NCBI GenBank assembly: GCA_029891345.1
Contig: CM057009.1
Span: 94,107,916-94,171,915 of the forward strand
Source: Dryococelus australis
Lineage: Eukaryota > Arthropoda > Insecta > Phasmatodea > Phasmatidae
Length of the DNA: 64,000 bases
Direction of reading: 5' to 3'
Shown: positions 1-13,528 of the stretch, one piece after another
Layout of the letters: the number at the start of each line of letters is the position of its first letter
How positions within the stretch are numbered: the stretch's first letter is position 1
Position numbers and translations under genes: made by a program
The notes under the pieces: generated by a model
The model's database searches: none
The model's input: only the letters and a program-made list of their open reading frames with translations
What the model was told of the DNA's origin: nothing

Positions 1-3000
1 TTGAATACCCCTTGATCATGCTCATTCATGCCATAAACATATTCAATTTTGATGACCAGTGTTAATTACTTTTTATGTTATGGACCCAACGGAAGATTGT
101 CACCCTTATTAGGAATGTAAAAAAGGTCAGAAAAACTACAACCATATACAGCAAGCATATTAATCATCACAGCCAGCCTAAGAAACAGTCCCAGTTCCTT
201 TTCAAATGTCTTGAAAAGTTATCTATGTGGTGGCATATTAAATGCAGCTTTAGCCACAAACCAATCTCTGTCCCACATAATTTGCAACCGTAGCTGACAC
301 TTTTAGTTCATTCATGTGCCCAGTTTGAGCCACAGTCTTGAATTTTTGTTGTTCCTTTTCAATGAACTCTGGACAGATTTTCAAGCTACTGCCTGTCTCA
401 TCACATGCAGAATATTCAGAATTCTTTGACTTGTTCATTTGGTGTTGACATATTACTTTCATTTCTTAGTCAAAACGGCTTGCAACTTAAGTATTTTGCA
501 GCATCCATAGACTTACATATTGTTGGACAGCTACTGCTTTGTCATCTTCCATTCTCTCTCTTTCCACTCTCTTTTTCTTTTAAAAACAACTTTGCTTTCA
601 CTACTATAGTAAAAAAAAAGCACTTGAGTATCACCTCTGAATATATTTGACTAATTCCTTATATTTGTGAATGGTAAACCAGTGAAATATATGACTACTT
701 ATTATTTGTCTGCCAACTCAATGACACCTGATTAGATTTTTCTGCCTAGCTCTCCTTTGGTCGATATTCTTGTATTATTTGAAAGCATCGCCTTTCCAGC
801 CATTCTGATGTTCTTAAAATGAAACCATTGCAAAAAAAAAAAAAAAGAAGAAAAAAACTAATAGACCCTAAATTACAAATGCCATTTCTGTTCCATCCGA
901 TAGTATTTGAAAGAGATTTCCATACAAAATTACACTGTAATAGCAAATGATTTGTGGCCCACATTAAAAATAACAATAATACAACTGTAAACAAAATAAG
1001 GGTGAAAATGCCTACCACTTCAGTAAATACCGGCCATCACGAAAATAAATATTCAAGTGTAAATTGTAGCACACAGGCAATGTAATGTTCTATTACATTA
1101 TGTATACACACAGCTAAATGGCTCATTGAATATCTTCAACTACTTGAAAACTGTTTACCATCCTGCAGAATGAAATCAACACAGTTGCCAAGAAAAATAT
1201 CACCACCATCATAAATATAAAGACTATTTTATTTCATTAAAGAACACACAACAGTTATTGCACTTACACTTAACAAAATATGTGACAAGGCCATCACAAG
1301 GAGTATTACAAGCTCAAAGGAAAAAACTAATTATGACTAATCTAGAAAGCTGTGAACAATTTGACACCAGTATATTATAGATAAATGTGTATAATTACTT
1401 GTATATTAATTTCATTGCACAAGTATGTTTTATGCAAGTTTTTGGAACATAAACTCTAGAACAACTGTGATCCAATGTTATAATTATGGCACTATGAAAA
1501 TCAGATTTAAAACTCTTATTCATTGTTTATTTTGTGTTATTCAGTGGAGAAATTTAAAATATATGCAGTTTAGTCAAGTTTACGCAAACCTTCATTGGTC
1601 TGAATTTTTTTAATGCAAAATAATTAGTGGATTTGGAGATATCAGTACAAATGGAAATGTGATGACTTTATACGCTGTTCACAGTAAAGTGAGCACTTTT
1701 TAGCCCCTAGTTACTTTTTCCTTTCAGACACTTTTATCCTTGAACAATATTTATAAATAAATATCACCATGTAAGTAACATACACAGTACGTATATTCCA
1801 CTGCACTCGGAAGTTAATATCCACGGCTATAACAAAATATATTCATTGACTAACATTCCAAATATGAGTACTTTCAAAAGTGCTCATTTTAACCGTGAAT
1901 AGCCTATAGCGTGAAAAACTATATCTTTGAGGAAAAAGCTGATGGGGAGCCTGGTGCAGCAATTTCTGCCTACTGTTGGATTTCACTACTGCATGTGAGT
2001 GAGAAACATTCAAGAACTCATAATGCTGCAATTCCAAGTGGCTGGTTTCGACTTAGGAACTACACAAAACCTTTCTTTATTCGAGCTTCAGAGCAAGTTG
2101 GTTGTGACCATTTCTTTCCTAATCACACTTTCAGTGAAGCAGTAATGTGGTGGTTATATAATTTAGTTTCACCCTGGAGGCGATGTACAGTGGTTTGTGC
2201 TTTGTTATTTTCAACTTATTAAGCGCAGGAAGAATAAGGGGAATTAATAATAAACTGAAGAAATAGTTAAAGTAACTATAAATTTTCACATAAAGTTTGT
2301 TATTATAAAAATTTTAGTGAGTTAGTGTTGTCGAAATACTCAATTTATCAAAATTCTGCACACACTGCAAAGTAATTATAAATAATTTGAGTTACAATAA
2401 AATTAGTAATATATTGTAATGAACAATGGATATTTTAAGATTGATTCTTGTTTATAGCTTATACATAACTATAAGAATAATTAACGTAAATTTGCCACAT
2501 ACAGATGTGCTAGGGACGTGCGGTTTTTCCATGGTGACAGCTCTTATACAAGAAAAAAAAAAGGGGGGCGGGGAAATCACAAGTATAGTGTTTTATAGTG
2601 AAATCTGTAATACATCAAACCTAGTAACAAATCTTTGAATTTTAATTCAATAATAGCACATAACTGGTTACATTTTGCAGTGAAGCACACAAACACAAAA
2701 AAGAAATTGTATGCTTAAAATAATATGCACTTGATCATCCTGCATGAGAAGGCAAAAAAGTACTTACACATGTGCAAGTGCACGCACATGCATGCACACA
2801 CAGCACTTACAGCATTATCCTTCATATTTACTTTTTTTATTATTTACAGACATGTGCTTCCTGTGCTACACACTTGATAATGTAACTTCTAACATAAGTG
2901 GTTTTAAGCAAGAACTGAATTTACTGATAACATGCTTCACGTGTTCTGCCTATAATAATTACATAAAGAAACTGATTTATCGGAGCCCCCATAAAATGTG

Positions 3001-5230
3001 AACAGCATGCATAAAACACTCTGCGACTACTATCCAAATTAATGAATGGATATAAGACCAACTTTTACTAGCGAAAAAATTAGGTGCGAGTATTCCGTTA
3101 AACATTCTCCATTCAATTTTGTTGTCCGTCATATTACAATGCGAAATTTGATAGTGCAAGAGGATTTATACATCTTTATATCTAAAATTATAGTTCACAT
3201 TTTCACTTTTTTCTTAGTTGTTAATATCTTACGGGACATGTGAACATTAGATGAATGAAATGTCTTTATAAACTGTTAAGGGGATGTGAATTTGTATTTA
3301 AAAATAAATTTTTTTGCGACAGTGATTTTTGAAAATTGTGAGCAATTTTTGCTAACATAAAATAAATATGTCGTGAAAGAATGCAGTTTATTATAAGCAA
3401 TATAAATATTTTATTCATAATTGTTATTTAAATTTCTTAAAGGCATTAGTTAAGCCAAAATATAGCACAATGTGAACTACTCAAATTTTTGCTTCCATAT
3501 TATGTGGACATTTTGGCTACTATTTCCACAACCTTCATTGCTTCTGAATGAGAAAAACTGTGCAGGGTTATTTTGTGGAGAACAATTTCTTCTCATCATT
3601 GAAAATTAGATGGGAAGAAAACAAGCAACATACTGGACTGTTCAGAAGCTGTGATTCATACACAATTTGCTAAAAACTTTAGTGCACTTCCTTCATGCTT
3701 TCAGCTAATTGGTATCAAGGTAACAGTATTTGTAGCAATACATAGGCTGCTTTTGTAAATGTTTGAATTTGTATAGAAAATGTTTCAGGTCCCTACACAA
3801 AGCTCCATTACTGTTTTGTTAGAACTAAGTTTCAATGTTATTGGAGCACAAGCTTATATAGATGTATGCTTGCTATATATAACATGAAAATCAATACCAA
3901 AAAAATTAAATGATTAGTTTTGCATCGGTTTTACAGTTTTAAACTTTGCAAACAGCAAAAGTTAATGTCTACTTTGACTGCAAAACCGCTATTCACTGAA
4001 ATATATAATGTTGCATTTGTCCATAGTGAAACTGTCACTTTTTTGGGAATAACATATCTGTTTAAACTGGTTACGTAACAGTAAAAACAAAGCGTATAAA
4101 ATCGCCACAATAAAATACTACACATTTATCAAGTGATGAACTGCATACTATACAGAATATACGTAACTATTTACTTGGTATGGCACATCAAACTTCAGAC
4201 TGAAGTCACTACCCACTGTATTTTTATTCGTACTGTCATTGATTGATGTCTGGAACTGATAACAGTAAAAAAAAAAAAAAACAGTGTAGATAAGAGTCAT
4301 TTCTCTTTACTTCGATCACTATGACAAAATAAAACACATTCCTTCTAACTTGAAACTTGAATTTTAAAATAATTTTATGTTCTTGTGTGAAAAGCAGTAC
4401 AATGTGTGTGAACAAGTTCTTGTGGGTAGCCGACTGAACAGGTAACGGCTGCCTCTTCTCATCATCTCCTCCCCAACCCACACAAAATTAACGTTATCAC
4501 ATTCCAGGAAAAAATTACTCTCTCTGTGCTTATCTAGTGACCAGTGCCGAGCCAACTAGTCGGTGCATCAATGAGGGACACAGTAGAGATGCTGCATTTA
4601 GCATGCAACTTAAAACTACCAAGACCAACTATTGCCCAATTCTTCCAAGACATTATAACTCCCGGGCTGGGCCTTAATTCCTGGTACATATTATACATAA
4701 TTCTATACTAAATTCCATAACAAAACTTGAGAATGTGACACCTCTGTGTGAATAGAAACTACAATTGTAGCATAGAGGATTTCATAAATGATTGTGCAGT
4801 ACACTGGGAAACCTTCCCAAAATGTTGGCTTGGATGACAGAAGCAGTACATAAAACTGCAAAAGAAGAAATAATTTCAGCTATTTTTTTCTGATAATTCA
4901 TTCATTAAAAATTTTGAAGAGCTGCTTCCATTTTGGGTTAACCATGAATTTTAGTGGTAAAAGCAAGAAATAACAGCAATCAATGAAATGCTTTTGATAG
5001 TCCTGCTTAAGATCTGCTTTCTAACTACTAAGTTTCCTTCCTCCATAGGTAAAAGTAAACACTGCAACTTGAATTTCATTTTTAAATTCGACATTTGCAT
5101 TCCACAGTTGGAAGACTTAATTTACATATTTTGTTATGAAGCAATAAATAATACCTACTAAGGCCAGTAGCGGAAATCTATGAGCTTCATGTTTGCTTAT
5201 AAAATTATTTTTTTTTGTGATTATTTTACA
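1..5230. other. AT-rich stretch, no gene recognised
   Basis: The sequence is AT-rich throughout, with short A or T runs such as the A run near 831-845. The small open frames on both strands (for example 1,911-2,222 plus and 250-462 minus) have no family motif I recognise, and none ends in convincing splice signals that join to a neighbour. It lies beyond the 3' end of MON2, so it is either intergenic or an intron of an unseen gene. I see no RNA gene or recognisable mobile element here. Confidence 0.5.
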
Positions 5231-5235
5231 TTAAG

Positions 5236-5668
5236 TCAATTAGAAAATTTGATACTGTTTGGAACATATGTACCTGACTTACTGATTGCTTTGGTAGGAG
5301 GTCTTGGGGCAGATACTAGCTGGCTGGAACTGATGAAGCTGGTGGAGGGATGCTGGGCTTTACAGTACCGTTGATTCCACTCTGTCGATTCCTGGCTCCA
5401 GAACCTGGGGTTGGCTACCCCGTACCTTACCTCGATATCCTGTAGAAGCCCTCGTAACACAAGAGTGATATTCTCTATTGATGTGAATATGCAGTGATAA
5501 ATGATTGTATTCAAATACTGGAGAGGAAAACCTCTCCAGGAGTCGGATGAGTGATGCTCTGTCCCACTCAGCTTGCTTACTGGGAATAGGCGGGGCTAAT
5601 ACACACTCCTGTTTGGCGGCGGTTAAAACCAATCTACAGACATGATTTTGGCTTAAATCAATACCCAT
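5236..5668 (-). repeat. GC-richer dispersed repeat or unidentified exon
   Basis: This block is clearly GC-richer than the AT-rich DNA on both sides. Two overlapping minus-strand frames stay open (5,236-5,514 and 5,360-5,668) but neither gives a family I know. Part of it (about 5,320-5,425) resembles part of the GC-rich block at 54,270-55,075: both hold a GGCTGG-to-AGAAGCT-like stretch followed by a GGGTTGGC-type stretch, and the minus strand of both reads ANPRFW in one frame. Shared sequence at two distant sites favours a dispersed repeat, perhaps the 3' part of a non-LTR retrotransposon, over a host exon. A GTAAGT donor-like site near 5,295 on the minus strand keeps the exon reading possible. 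Confidence 0.3.
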
Positions 5669-6113
5669 GCATGTGCGTGCTGCTACTTTTGAACTTTTAA
5701 TGGTAGTTTAAAATTTTTTTAAATATCATAAAATTTATGATCACGTAATGTAATAACATATCCTTGGTGCCATTTTTGAACTTCTGACACAAATTTTGTA
5801 AACCAGAAAAAATTCACTCCATTTCGAAAAACTCCAGTGCATTAACCGCAGAAATTAAAATTCTGTCCATATCTCGCTTTCATTCATTTCCTGACTGCTT
5901 GACATCCCATATAATTTCCAGTACCTAACACTTCACAACTTATTTCCACACTATTTTCATTCTGACTACCTTTAAATGATCTGGACAACATTATTTAAAA
6001 TTAATACAAGGCCTATTTTCATATTGGCAGAAACCAATTTATAAAAATGATTTCCAACCTATGTAAATTTAAAGAAGTAAGCACATACAAGATATTATCA
6101 AGTTAACATGGGG

Positions 6114-6159
<46 letters not shown>

Positions 6160-9100
6160 CACCACCACCACACTACTTTGGCAATAAATATGTGGAACAA
6201 ACATACAGTATTTCAATTTTTACAACACATGTAATTAACTTCAAAATGTTCAGTATGTTCAAGGAACTATACGTAACAATTTTTTCATGTCATATATAAT
6301 ACAAAAGCAAATATAGTGTTATGTACAGACTAAGGGCTCTATTTTTCTGATGTAATATACATAATTTACTCTTCAAAAAGATTCCCTTTTGTGCCACTGC
6401 AATTCAAATATAGACTTTCATGCTCCTTCACCAGTTTTAATTATTTATAAATTTGTGTTTTATTATTGTCCTTCATGAGCATATTACATTCTCTGATTTT
6501 AAGGAAAATTCTTCCCGAGACATAGCTTGTTAGGACATATAAAATCACCTTTTTGGTTAATTTTTTGAGTTAACATTCTCCCATAAAACAAAAATTTATG
6601 ACATGTACAGAAAGCACATTAAATGTTTTTTTTTTTTACATTATAATTCAATTCTATGAATTCTTGAGACTTTTTACACTACTTTAAAATATGTCTGTAT
6701 CAAATCTCACTGTCTACATATTTCGGGCCTTTAGAACTCAGTTGATAAGTACCAGTAACAATCCGATGTGTGGAGTGTGCAAATTAAAATCAGCTTGTAA
6801 CTTTCAGCCCTTCATTTATGCTCACTTTGCCCCTTCATTCAAAACCTGGGAGAAAAATCATGATGCAGTAGGTACATGTTTGGATTAATTTTACAAGAGT
6901 GCCATTTACTTAACCCTCAGCTGAAGCATGGTTAGTAACAACTAAACCCTCCCCTTTAATGACTACTTAATGGTATAAAAACATTATGAGACACTTTAGT
7001 AACAGTAATTTAACTCCTGAAAAAAAGACTGTGCAACTTTGGGTGTTTAATTCAGTAGAATAATCAGTGAGCCCAACATTTTTCAATATGCTCAAAATTT
7101 TGCTTTGTTTATATCTTCCCTCTGGATTTGTATTACACGTTTCTGTGTTATACTATTTCTCCTACCAGCTCATATGCATCCCATTTCCCATGTTGTTGTC
7201 TAGAATTCTCACTATCTTCAGTTTTTTGTTTCATTTTTATCACTCAGTCTCATTCTTCCTTGATTTTGCAAAACCACAGCTCTTGTATAATTTAGCTAGT
7301 ATATCATTACATCCCCTCTGCAAAGATTATGGTGCCACACTTTTAGCATAACTGTCCGCTATATCTAAACAGTTACAGGCATAGGGGTAATGCTTAGAGC
7401 ATTCCCTCTACTTCTTCAATTAGCAAGTCACAGACATAAGTATGATTTTAAAAGTATCTAACCATACTGTTACATGTTGTGCTGCTCTGCATCACTTCCC
7501 TTGCATTGTCCTGCTAGAGCGTGCAAACTAGTATTTTGAGGGCATTATTGGTAACCTGAGGAGTGTGCAGAGATTTACAAAGGCATGCCATAGCATGTGC
7601 TCACTACAGCAATAAGCCTATTTAGACTCGTTCCACCTTCTGTCCTTGAGATGATTGAATGTCTGGTGTTTTCATTGAAGATTGTTCTGGTCGTCACCCC
7701 AGCCCCTCTCAGTCAGACTCGGGGAGCAAGAAACCTTCTGGATTGGGACAGCTGGTCTATAAGCTGTGACAGGCCTCTCAGTCTACAGAGTTTGGAGCAT
7801 TGCTCAGCCTTAAGTGCCAGGTGTGCAAAGAGAGCTAAGCGATAAGTGGCAACGGCAGTGACTAGCAAGAATGAGTGTGAGAACGACTGGCACGACTATC
7901 AAACTGGATACTTGAGTAACAGACATTTGAAATGATAGCAATAGACCATTGAATTGAATATATGTAAATAATAAGTGTGGATTAAGTGACTACAACCAAT
8001 CTAAAGGCAGTGATAATGACTGGGTTTGACATTAAATGATGTGCTAACAGAGAATAAGAAGAGTTAATATTCAAGATGGGTAGTTTAAAGTTATAAATAT
8101 TAGCTATGTGTATTTTTATAGCATCACAAAAATTAAAAATTAAATTTAACTCTTATTTTTATTAAGACCTTCATCCCTTATGAATTTGGATACACCCCTG
8201 GTGTCTTGTAACAATATCAATGTACTTTGGGAATAATTTTCACATAGAGGCCATAACAGTTAACAAATGGCATTCAAAGCAGGTTTTTTAAAAGTAACAA
8301 TTGCATCTGATGTCAAACATGTATTACCTACTTGATTAATGGGGCACCATGATACTGGTGTGGATGCCTGAATGAGGGAACAGTGAGGAAGAAAGATTTC
8401 ATGAACTAGTGCTAGTGAACACTGTTTTTGTGTTTGATGACATAACTGGGAGTCACAACAAACACAAACAACTGAAATCATTTGATACTGCTAACAAATT
8501 AATGATATCACATGGTTGTAGGCATGTTATGTGAGGTTACCTATTTTAGTTAAATTTCATGTGCCACCTACATAATACAAGATGAGTATAGAATAAATAC
8601 AATTGAGAGCAATATATTATCAAAGATAAAATTATGCATAATTCACTTCATGCACAGCTTAAAAAGCCCCAAAATATTACTAAAAAATTGTTTCAGCACA
8701 GGTTCTCATGATACCTTTGTTACATGTGCCAAGTTACATGTTATAACATTTGCCAACATTAAACAACTTCACAACAAAAAGCATTACACCAGAACTAACT
8801 TACTGTTATGATGTTAGACAAGAAATCTGGTCACATATAAGGCAAAATGCATTTAGAATAAAAAACAATACATTCAAAACGAAATGGCTTTATAATCACT
8901 CCACAAATCACTCGTGACTTGATAGTTTATAATTAGATTTGTATCTGCAAAAATTTGTAAACCAACCAAAGGGTGAATTACATATCTTCTTGCGGGATAT
9001 GTCTGGCCTAATACATATTGTTTGTATGATGGCTTGTTAAGGCACAATTCAGAAAAATTAATTAAATTGATGTGAGTCTAACTGCAGTGTTTTACATCAG

Positions 9101-10213
9101 GCAACATAACAATACTGAGTGCACCTTGTAAAATATACATGGATTGGTGCTACTGATACTTTGGGTGTTTGCTTAATGGACAGTGTGGAAAAACTACCAG
9201 AAAACTAAATTTCATAAGTTAAAAAATGGCCCGTTCTTTCATAGCAAAATGGATTTAGACTTCTTTAATCCTTGTGAATGATTTTTATTTTGACTTCAAA
9301 GCCCATCAATATATTAAAGTACTCCATATTATATGTCGTGGAATGAAGTGCAAAATTATGTAATGTCAATAAACACTGAAATTTTTATTATGATTACCCT
9401 GATTACATTTTTTTACCTCAATATACAATTATTTGAGGCTCAAAATATACATTTTTATGATATAGATGACAACTTCAGATTCAAATATTTGAACTGTTAA
9501 AATCCAATGTACAAAGAAGTAAATTTTCCCACTATTTGGAAGAAAATTTTTTAACCGAGTGTGTGGCAATTTTGCTATCTATTAGTGAATTTTTAAACTG
9601 AATGTGTGTGGTATGCATTTGCTATGCAGGAGTTTTCTAATCTGTATTATAGAAACATCTTATGTAAAAATGTTTAAGACATACAATATTTTTATTTTAA
9701 AACAATTTAATAAATTTACTGTATGTATTAATTTGCTAAATCAGTTCACCTATAAAAATATGAACATATTAAAGTGCAGCATATGAATTTAGAATACCTA
9801 TTTGGAGATTATTACACAATAATTCATATAAGGAAGGGTGTTACAGTGTAGTGAGCAACAATTTCCCAATTACATTTAAAAAATCCCTTAGGAAAAAAAT
9901 TGAACACTTCTCGTGGATGTCATATGACATGATGGCTTAATGAAGATGACCAAACTAGAATGCCTCAGATAAGGTGCCACCATCATGCTCATGATAAGTT
10001 ACAATAATTTAGTGGTCACTTTTTTGTCAAATGACATAACAAGGACCTGCTGTTATTATGGTGTGGAAAAAAAATCTATTATTAACATTACCGCATTTAT
10101 GTATAAGTTAAATGAACAAAGGAAATATTTTACAAAAATGTACCACCTGCACTGAATCAATTTCCAGCAGATTCTAAGACAAAATCCCATTCTATCATTT
10201 AGGATAAGAATGA
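5669..10213. other. AT-rich stretch downstream of MON2, no gene recognised
   Basis: Apart from the poly(A) run, I see nothing with coding character. A modestly GC-richer island at about 7,590-7,880 has an open plus frame (7,597-7,845) that matches no family I know and could be a decayed LTR. The remainder is AT-rich with short frames only. Confidence 0.5.
6114..6157 (+). repeat. poly(A) run of 44 bases
   Basis: An uninterrupted run of 44 adenines, preceded by GGG and followed by CCC and a short (ACC)n stretch. It could be the tail of a retroposed copy, but nothing recognisable lies immediately upstream. It is equally consistent with an expanded mononucleotide repeat. Confidence 0.9.
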
Positions 10214-10615
10214 TTTATTTTATAAGATTTATACCGAGCTTGTAATTTAGACAATGAATTATTCATTTAGTCAGATTTAGACAGCCATAATGTTGAAAAG
10301 GTAAAGAAATATACAGAACAAGTTATAATAAATAACAGCTAGTGAGCTTCCTAAAAGCATAGCAGAAAACATTATAACCAAAGAGGTGATTTTATCTAAA
10401 TGTTCAACAATTAAATGCTTATACGTCTTTTTTTTTTAAATTAATTTTTAAGTCTTTCAGGTACTTAGCATGTTCAATTATCTGAAGAGGGTTGGATGTC
10501 ATCCTCCTCCCAGAGTTCCAGATATCTGGTGGTGAAGTTTGGTACAAACACATATGACACAGAAAATGAGTCAAATACATCATCTTTTCATGATGAAAAG
10601 AAACACACAACGTAA
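10214..10615 (-). other. MON2: Possible MON2 3' untranslated region
   Basis: This follows the MON2 stop codon on the minus strand. A minus-strand AATAAA lies at 10,219-10,214 (TTTATT on the plus strand) and is the first plausible poly(A) signal I picked out. The true cleavage site may lie further on, because AT-rich DNA supplies such hexamers by chance. Confidence 0.3.
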
Positions 10616-10764
10616 TCACGTGCTACTCGATACTATCTTAGGTGGTTGCAATAGATCGTAGTACTGCAACAAGGCTTCTTGCAAAGAGCGCGACACTTGT
10701 GGTGAGGCTATCGTTGTACAGTCAACCAAGTATGGATACAGTCCTATCAGTTGCTGCCATGTAG
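10616..10764 (-). CDS. MON2: MON2 last coding exon with stop
   Basis: The last 149 coding bases encode an Ala codon end, then [40 protein letters not shown] and a short Ser-rich tail, with TGA at 10,618-10,616. This matches the conserved MON2 terminus, where vertebrates have TW..VI.LYP.LVEC and an ...EAL....D.MQPP ending. I chose the acceptor AG at 10,766-10,765. A second AG at 10,775-10,774, nine bases upstream and also in frame, would add Val-Ser-Thr, so both forms may be made. The open frame continues upstream of the acceptor into AT-rich intron by chance and should not be read as coding. Confidence 0.95.
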
Positions 10765-11068
10765 CTGTGCTCACTACACATAACAAAAGAAACAATACTA
10801 TAGCAACATAAGCAACATAAACTTCACTACAATGCACTTCATAATAGTTTATTTTAGTTAAAATCACAACTACTGTTAATGAAATGAAAAATGAGCACAG
10901 CAGTCCATACATATACAGTAAACTTTCAATAAGTCAAACTAAATTGGTGGAGAAAGATGGTCCAAGTTGCAATTTGTTAACCTTACTAAAGGGATAGTTA
11001 TGAGTTGCGCCCAAACAAAGACAGCTACTATTTATATAATTACAGGCATGTATTATAGACTAAATATA

Positions 11069-11723
11069 CAGAATGTTCTAAACATAGACATCTAAACTGA
11101 CGAAGGTGGTAGAGCGGCACAAGACAAACAACAATAACCTATTTGTGTGTAGTCCGATTCTAAACTGTGTAAGAGCTATACAGTTTTTTTTTTATCTTTT
11201 CCATTTTTGAACCTACTCTACATTACAATAAAAATGTCATAATAATGACAAAATAAATTGTCCCACAGAATTGACATTTGTACAAACGGTTCATGCCTAG
11301 TGTAGCCACTTTACCAAACATGCAGCGTGAATAACTATTAATGGTTTTGCAGAAATTATGTCTAGTTCAGACATTTGTCATGAGCTTATATATGTTATAA
11401 ATATAATAATTCACTGCATAACCTAATACCTGCCACTGGAAAAATTACCTTACTGTGTGCCAGTCATGACCAGACTTTGATGTAAAAATAGTAAATTGAT
11501 AGTTAGTGGGCAAAAGTTTCAATAGTTACTGACTTACTTTATAGCAATGCTACACAAATGGAAAGAGTTCAGCTCTCATAAATAATGGTAGTTGACCTTG
11601 AAATCCTACACAATTGCCTGATAGCAGCAGAGCATTGCGCATTTGCTTTGGTTCACTCATGTTATGAAGACTTAAGTGACGAAAATAAAATACAAGTAAT
11701 TGGCTTAATTTTTTATATGAAAG
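11069..11723. repeat. Left long terminal inverted repeat of the mariner-type element
   Basis: Inverted partner of 13,703-14,344. The tip begins CAGAATGTTCTAAAC after a TA. The two arms have drifted, with many small differences, so the insertion is old. Confidence 0.7.
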
Positions 11724-11869
11724 TATTCATAAAAATATGTTCAAAATATCTTCCCTGTCTCTGAACATACAACCTGCAACTTACCAGAAATGTACTTTGT
11801 AATGATTGGAAAGCAATAACATTAATTTGATAGCATTTTCAGCTTCTAATGGTTTGTGTCTAAGTTCTG

Positions 11870-13502
11870 CTTGAATTGCATAAACAATTCATTTATAGTT
11901 ACACCAAAAACCAATTGGGTTCAAAGCTAGTGAACACACAGTCCATGCTAGTTGTCTGCCACATCCAATCAATTTATTAGGAAATGTAGTGTTTTTAATG
12001 TTGACTCACTTGCATTAAATAAATGACATGGTGCACCATCATTCTGAAAACACAGGTTTCTACACAACTCCAGGTTCACATCATCTGCCAGTGGCTGAAT
12101 GTTGTGCTGAAGAAAATTGTTATGCCAGTAACTGTTTTATCTCTCTGGTAGTTCAAATGGTCCAATCAACTGATGGTCCATTATCCCCATCAAAAGTTCA
12201 CGCCAAACTTGTAGCATTGCAGTTAGATATACATAATTGGTATATTCGGGAAGTATTTCAATTGTCTATATTTCAGTAAAGGATAGTAAGTCATGTAATA
12301 TGTGAAAGGTCGTGGCAATGAAGTGTTTGTATTTCATATATTTTCATTTCTCCAAATTTGTTATTTTTCCTTTCCTCATTTCATCAGTAGTAACAGACAT
12401 CAACAACAGACATCATAGGACAATAGTGCATCTTTTTCTTTTCACTGGGTTAGTAAACTAAAAACATCGCCATGCAAGGCACAACATGGTGAAACGAGGA
12501 AAATAACAGAGGTCACCTTTAGCTGACGTGACTGACTGCTCGAAAACAATATGTTTTCAATGAGGAAACTTTCTACCAGTATATAAGGAAGTGCAACCTT
12601 TCTCGGGTATCACAACGGTTCGTCGCAGCACAATTGTTTGTCAGCTGTCAGTCGGACAGCCTGCAACGTGTGATCATGTGACTCACACCGACCAGCACCC
12701 ACAACTTTAACCTTCTTTTGTATTTCGGACATTTCAATTCAAATATCTATTAAATTAATTTTCCGTCGGTGCGAGGAGTCAATAGGGCACCAGGAGAGAA
12801 AAGTAACGTTTTTCTCTTGTCTTTGTAACTCTTAAAGTGAGAAATTTTGTTTTTTTTTGCTGCCACACTGTCTTGTTTTTTTTTGTTAGTCAGCTGTGAA
12901 TGTCAATAGTTTGTTTTGCAGAGACAATAAATCTCCAGTAAACATTTAACTAATTCTGTTATTTATTGGCAATCCTGGTATCAGCTAACTTTCATTATTA
13001 TGTATGTAGTCAAAGTCTCCAACTCACACTGAGCTAGTTCGTTGGTGTTTACTGAGAACTACGAGGTAACAGGACAGTAATCTGTTACAAACTTATGCTG
13101 GAAATGAGATTCTCTAATTTCATGAGTATTTTCAATAAACTATAAGTGAACATTATAAATGTTAAATATTCCACTTCTTTGGAAATGTAATTTATTCATC
13201 CACAAAGTACTATCAATAATGTTGGGGTCCCCCTATGACTGATGCAGCATTTCTTGGCAAAACCCCACCCTATTTTCATAATCCACTGAGAATAGAGACT
13301 GCAACCTTTGTATGCGATAGGAGTGGTAATTTCTGGCTTTCGATGTACAAAATACACTAGTTGTTGGGATACCAATACAACTGCTTATCTTCATTATGCT
13401 ATTAGAAGGTTCATGGTGCACATTTTCTAACACTTGGTCGACATGGTCTGGGTCAGGCCGTGGAATGCTTTCATGTCTCGAACCAGGCATTTGACCTATC
13501 AT
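11870..13502 (-). pseudogene. Broken mariner-type transposase, split by a large insertion
   Basis: The minus strand first shows a helix-turn-helix-like region in the frame 13,502-13,233 (NSIMKISSCIGIPTTSVF, then YRIQRLQSL), typical of insect mariner-type transposases. It is followed by a decayed IDSTLWMNKLHF stretch at the place of the usual W-T-D-E-A-F motif and by IRESHFQHKF near 13,100. The catalytic centre resumes at about 12,205-11,900 with DHQLIGPFELPER and then CFQNDGAPCH, the QDGAPPH-type second Asp motif. Stops and frame changes break it, and the LTR-like insertion at 12,301-13,076 separates the two halves. The first catalytic Asp appears replaced by Asn (WMNK for WTDE). It cannot encode an active enzyme. 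Confidence 0.75.
12301..13076 (+). mobile_element. Solo-LTR-like insertion inside the mariner-type transposase
   Basis: A fossil of about 776 bases. It begins TG and ends CA, has a TATATAAGG promoter-like box near 12,579 and AATAAA near 12,927, and is GC-richer than its surroundings. GTAAT stands at 12,295-12,299 and again at 13,077-13,081, consistent with a 5-base target duplication, although one extra A separates the left copy from the TG. It interrupts the transposase, which shows that it is an insertion. No coding region accompanies it, as expected for a solo LTR. The family is not recognisable. Confidence 0.45.
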
Positions 13503-13528
13503 AAACGTGTTGTGTGTGTTTATGACTA

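Noticed and set aside
1911-2222. 103-codon ORF as a gene
   Set aside because: No motif or splice context; the opposite strand is open too.
5236-5514. A host exon downstream of MON2
   Set aside because: A donor-like GTAAGT is present, but there is no recognised protein and part of the sequence recurs near 54.6 kb; kept only as a possible repeat.
6108-6299. 63-codon ORF beginning with poly-lysine
   Set aside because: It is the translation of a 44-base poly(A) run.
10765-10912. Upstream extension of the last MON2 exon
   Set aside because: The frame stays open, but the translation turns into AT-rich hydrophobic sequence and an acceptor precedes the conserved block.
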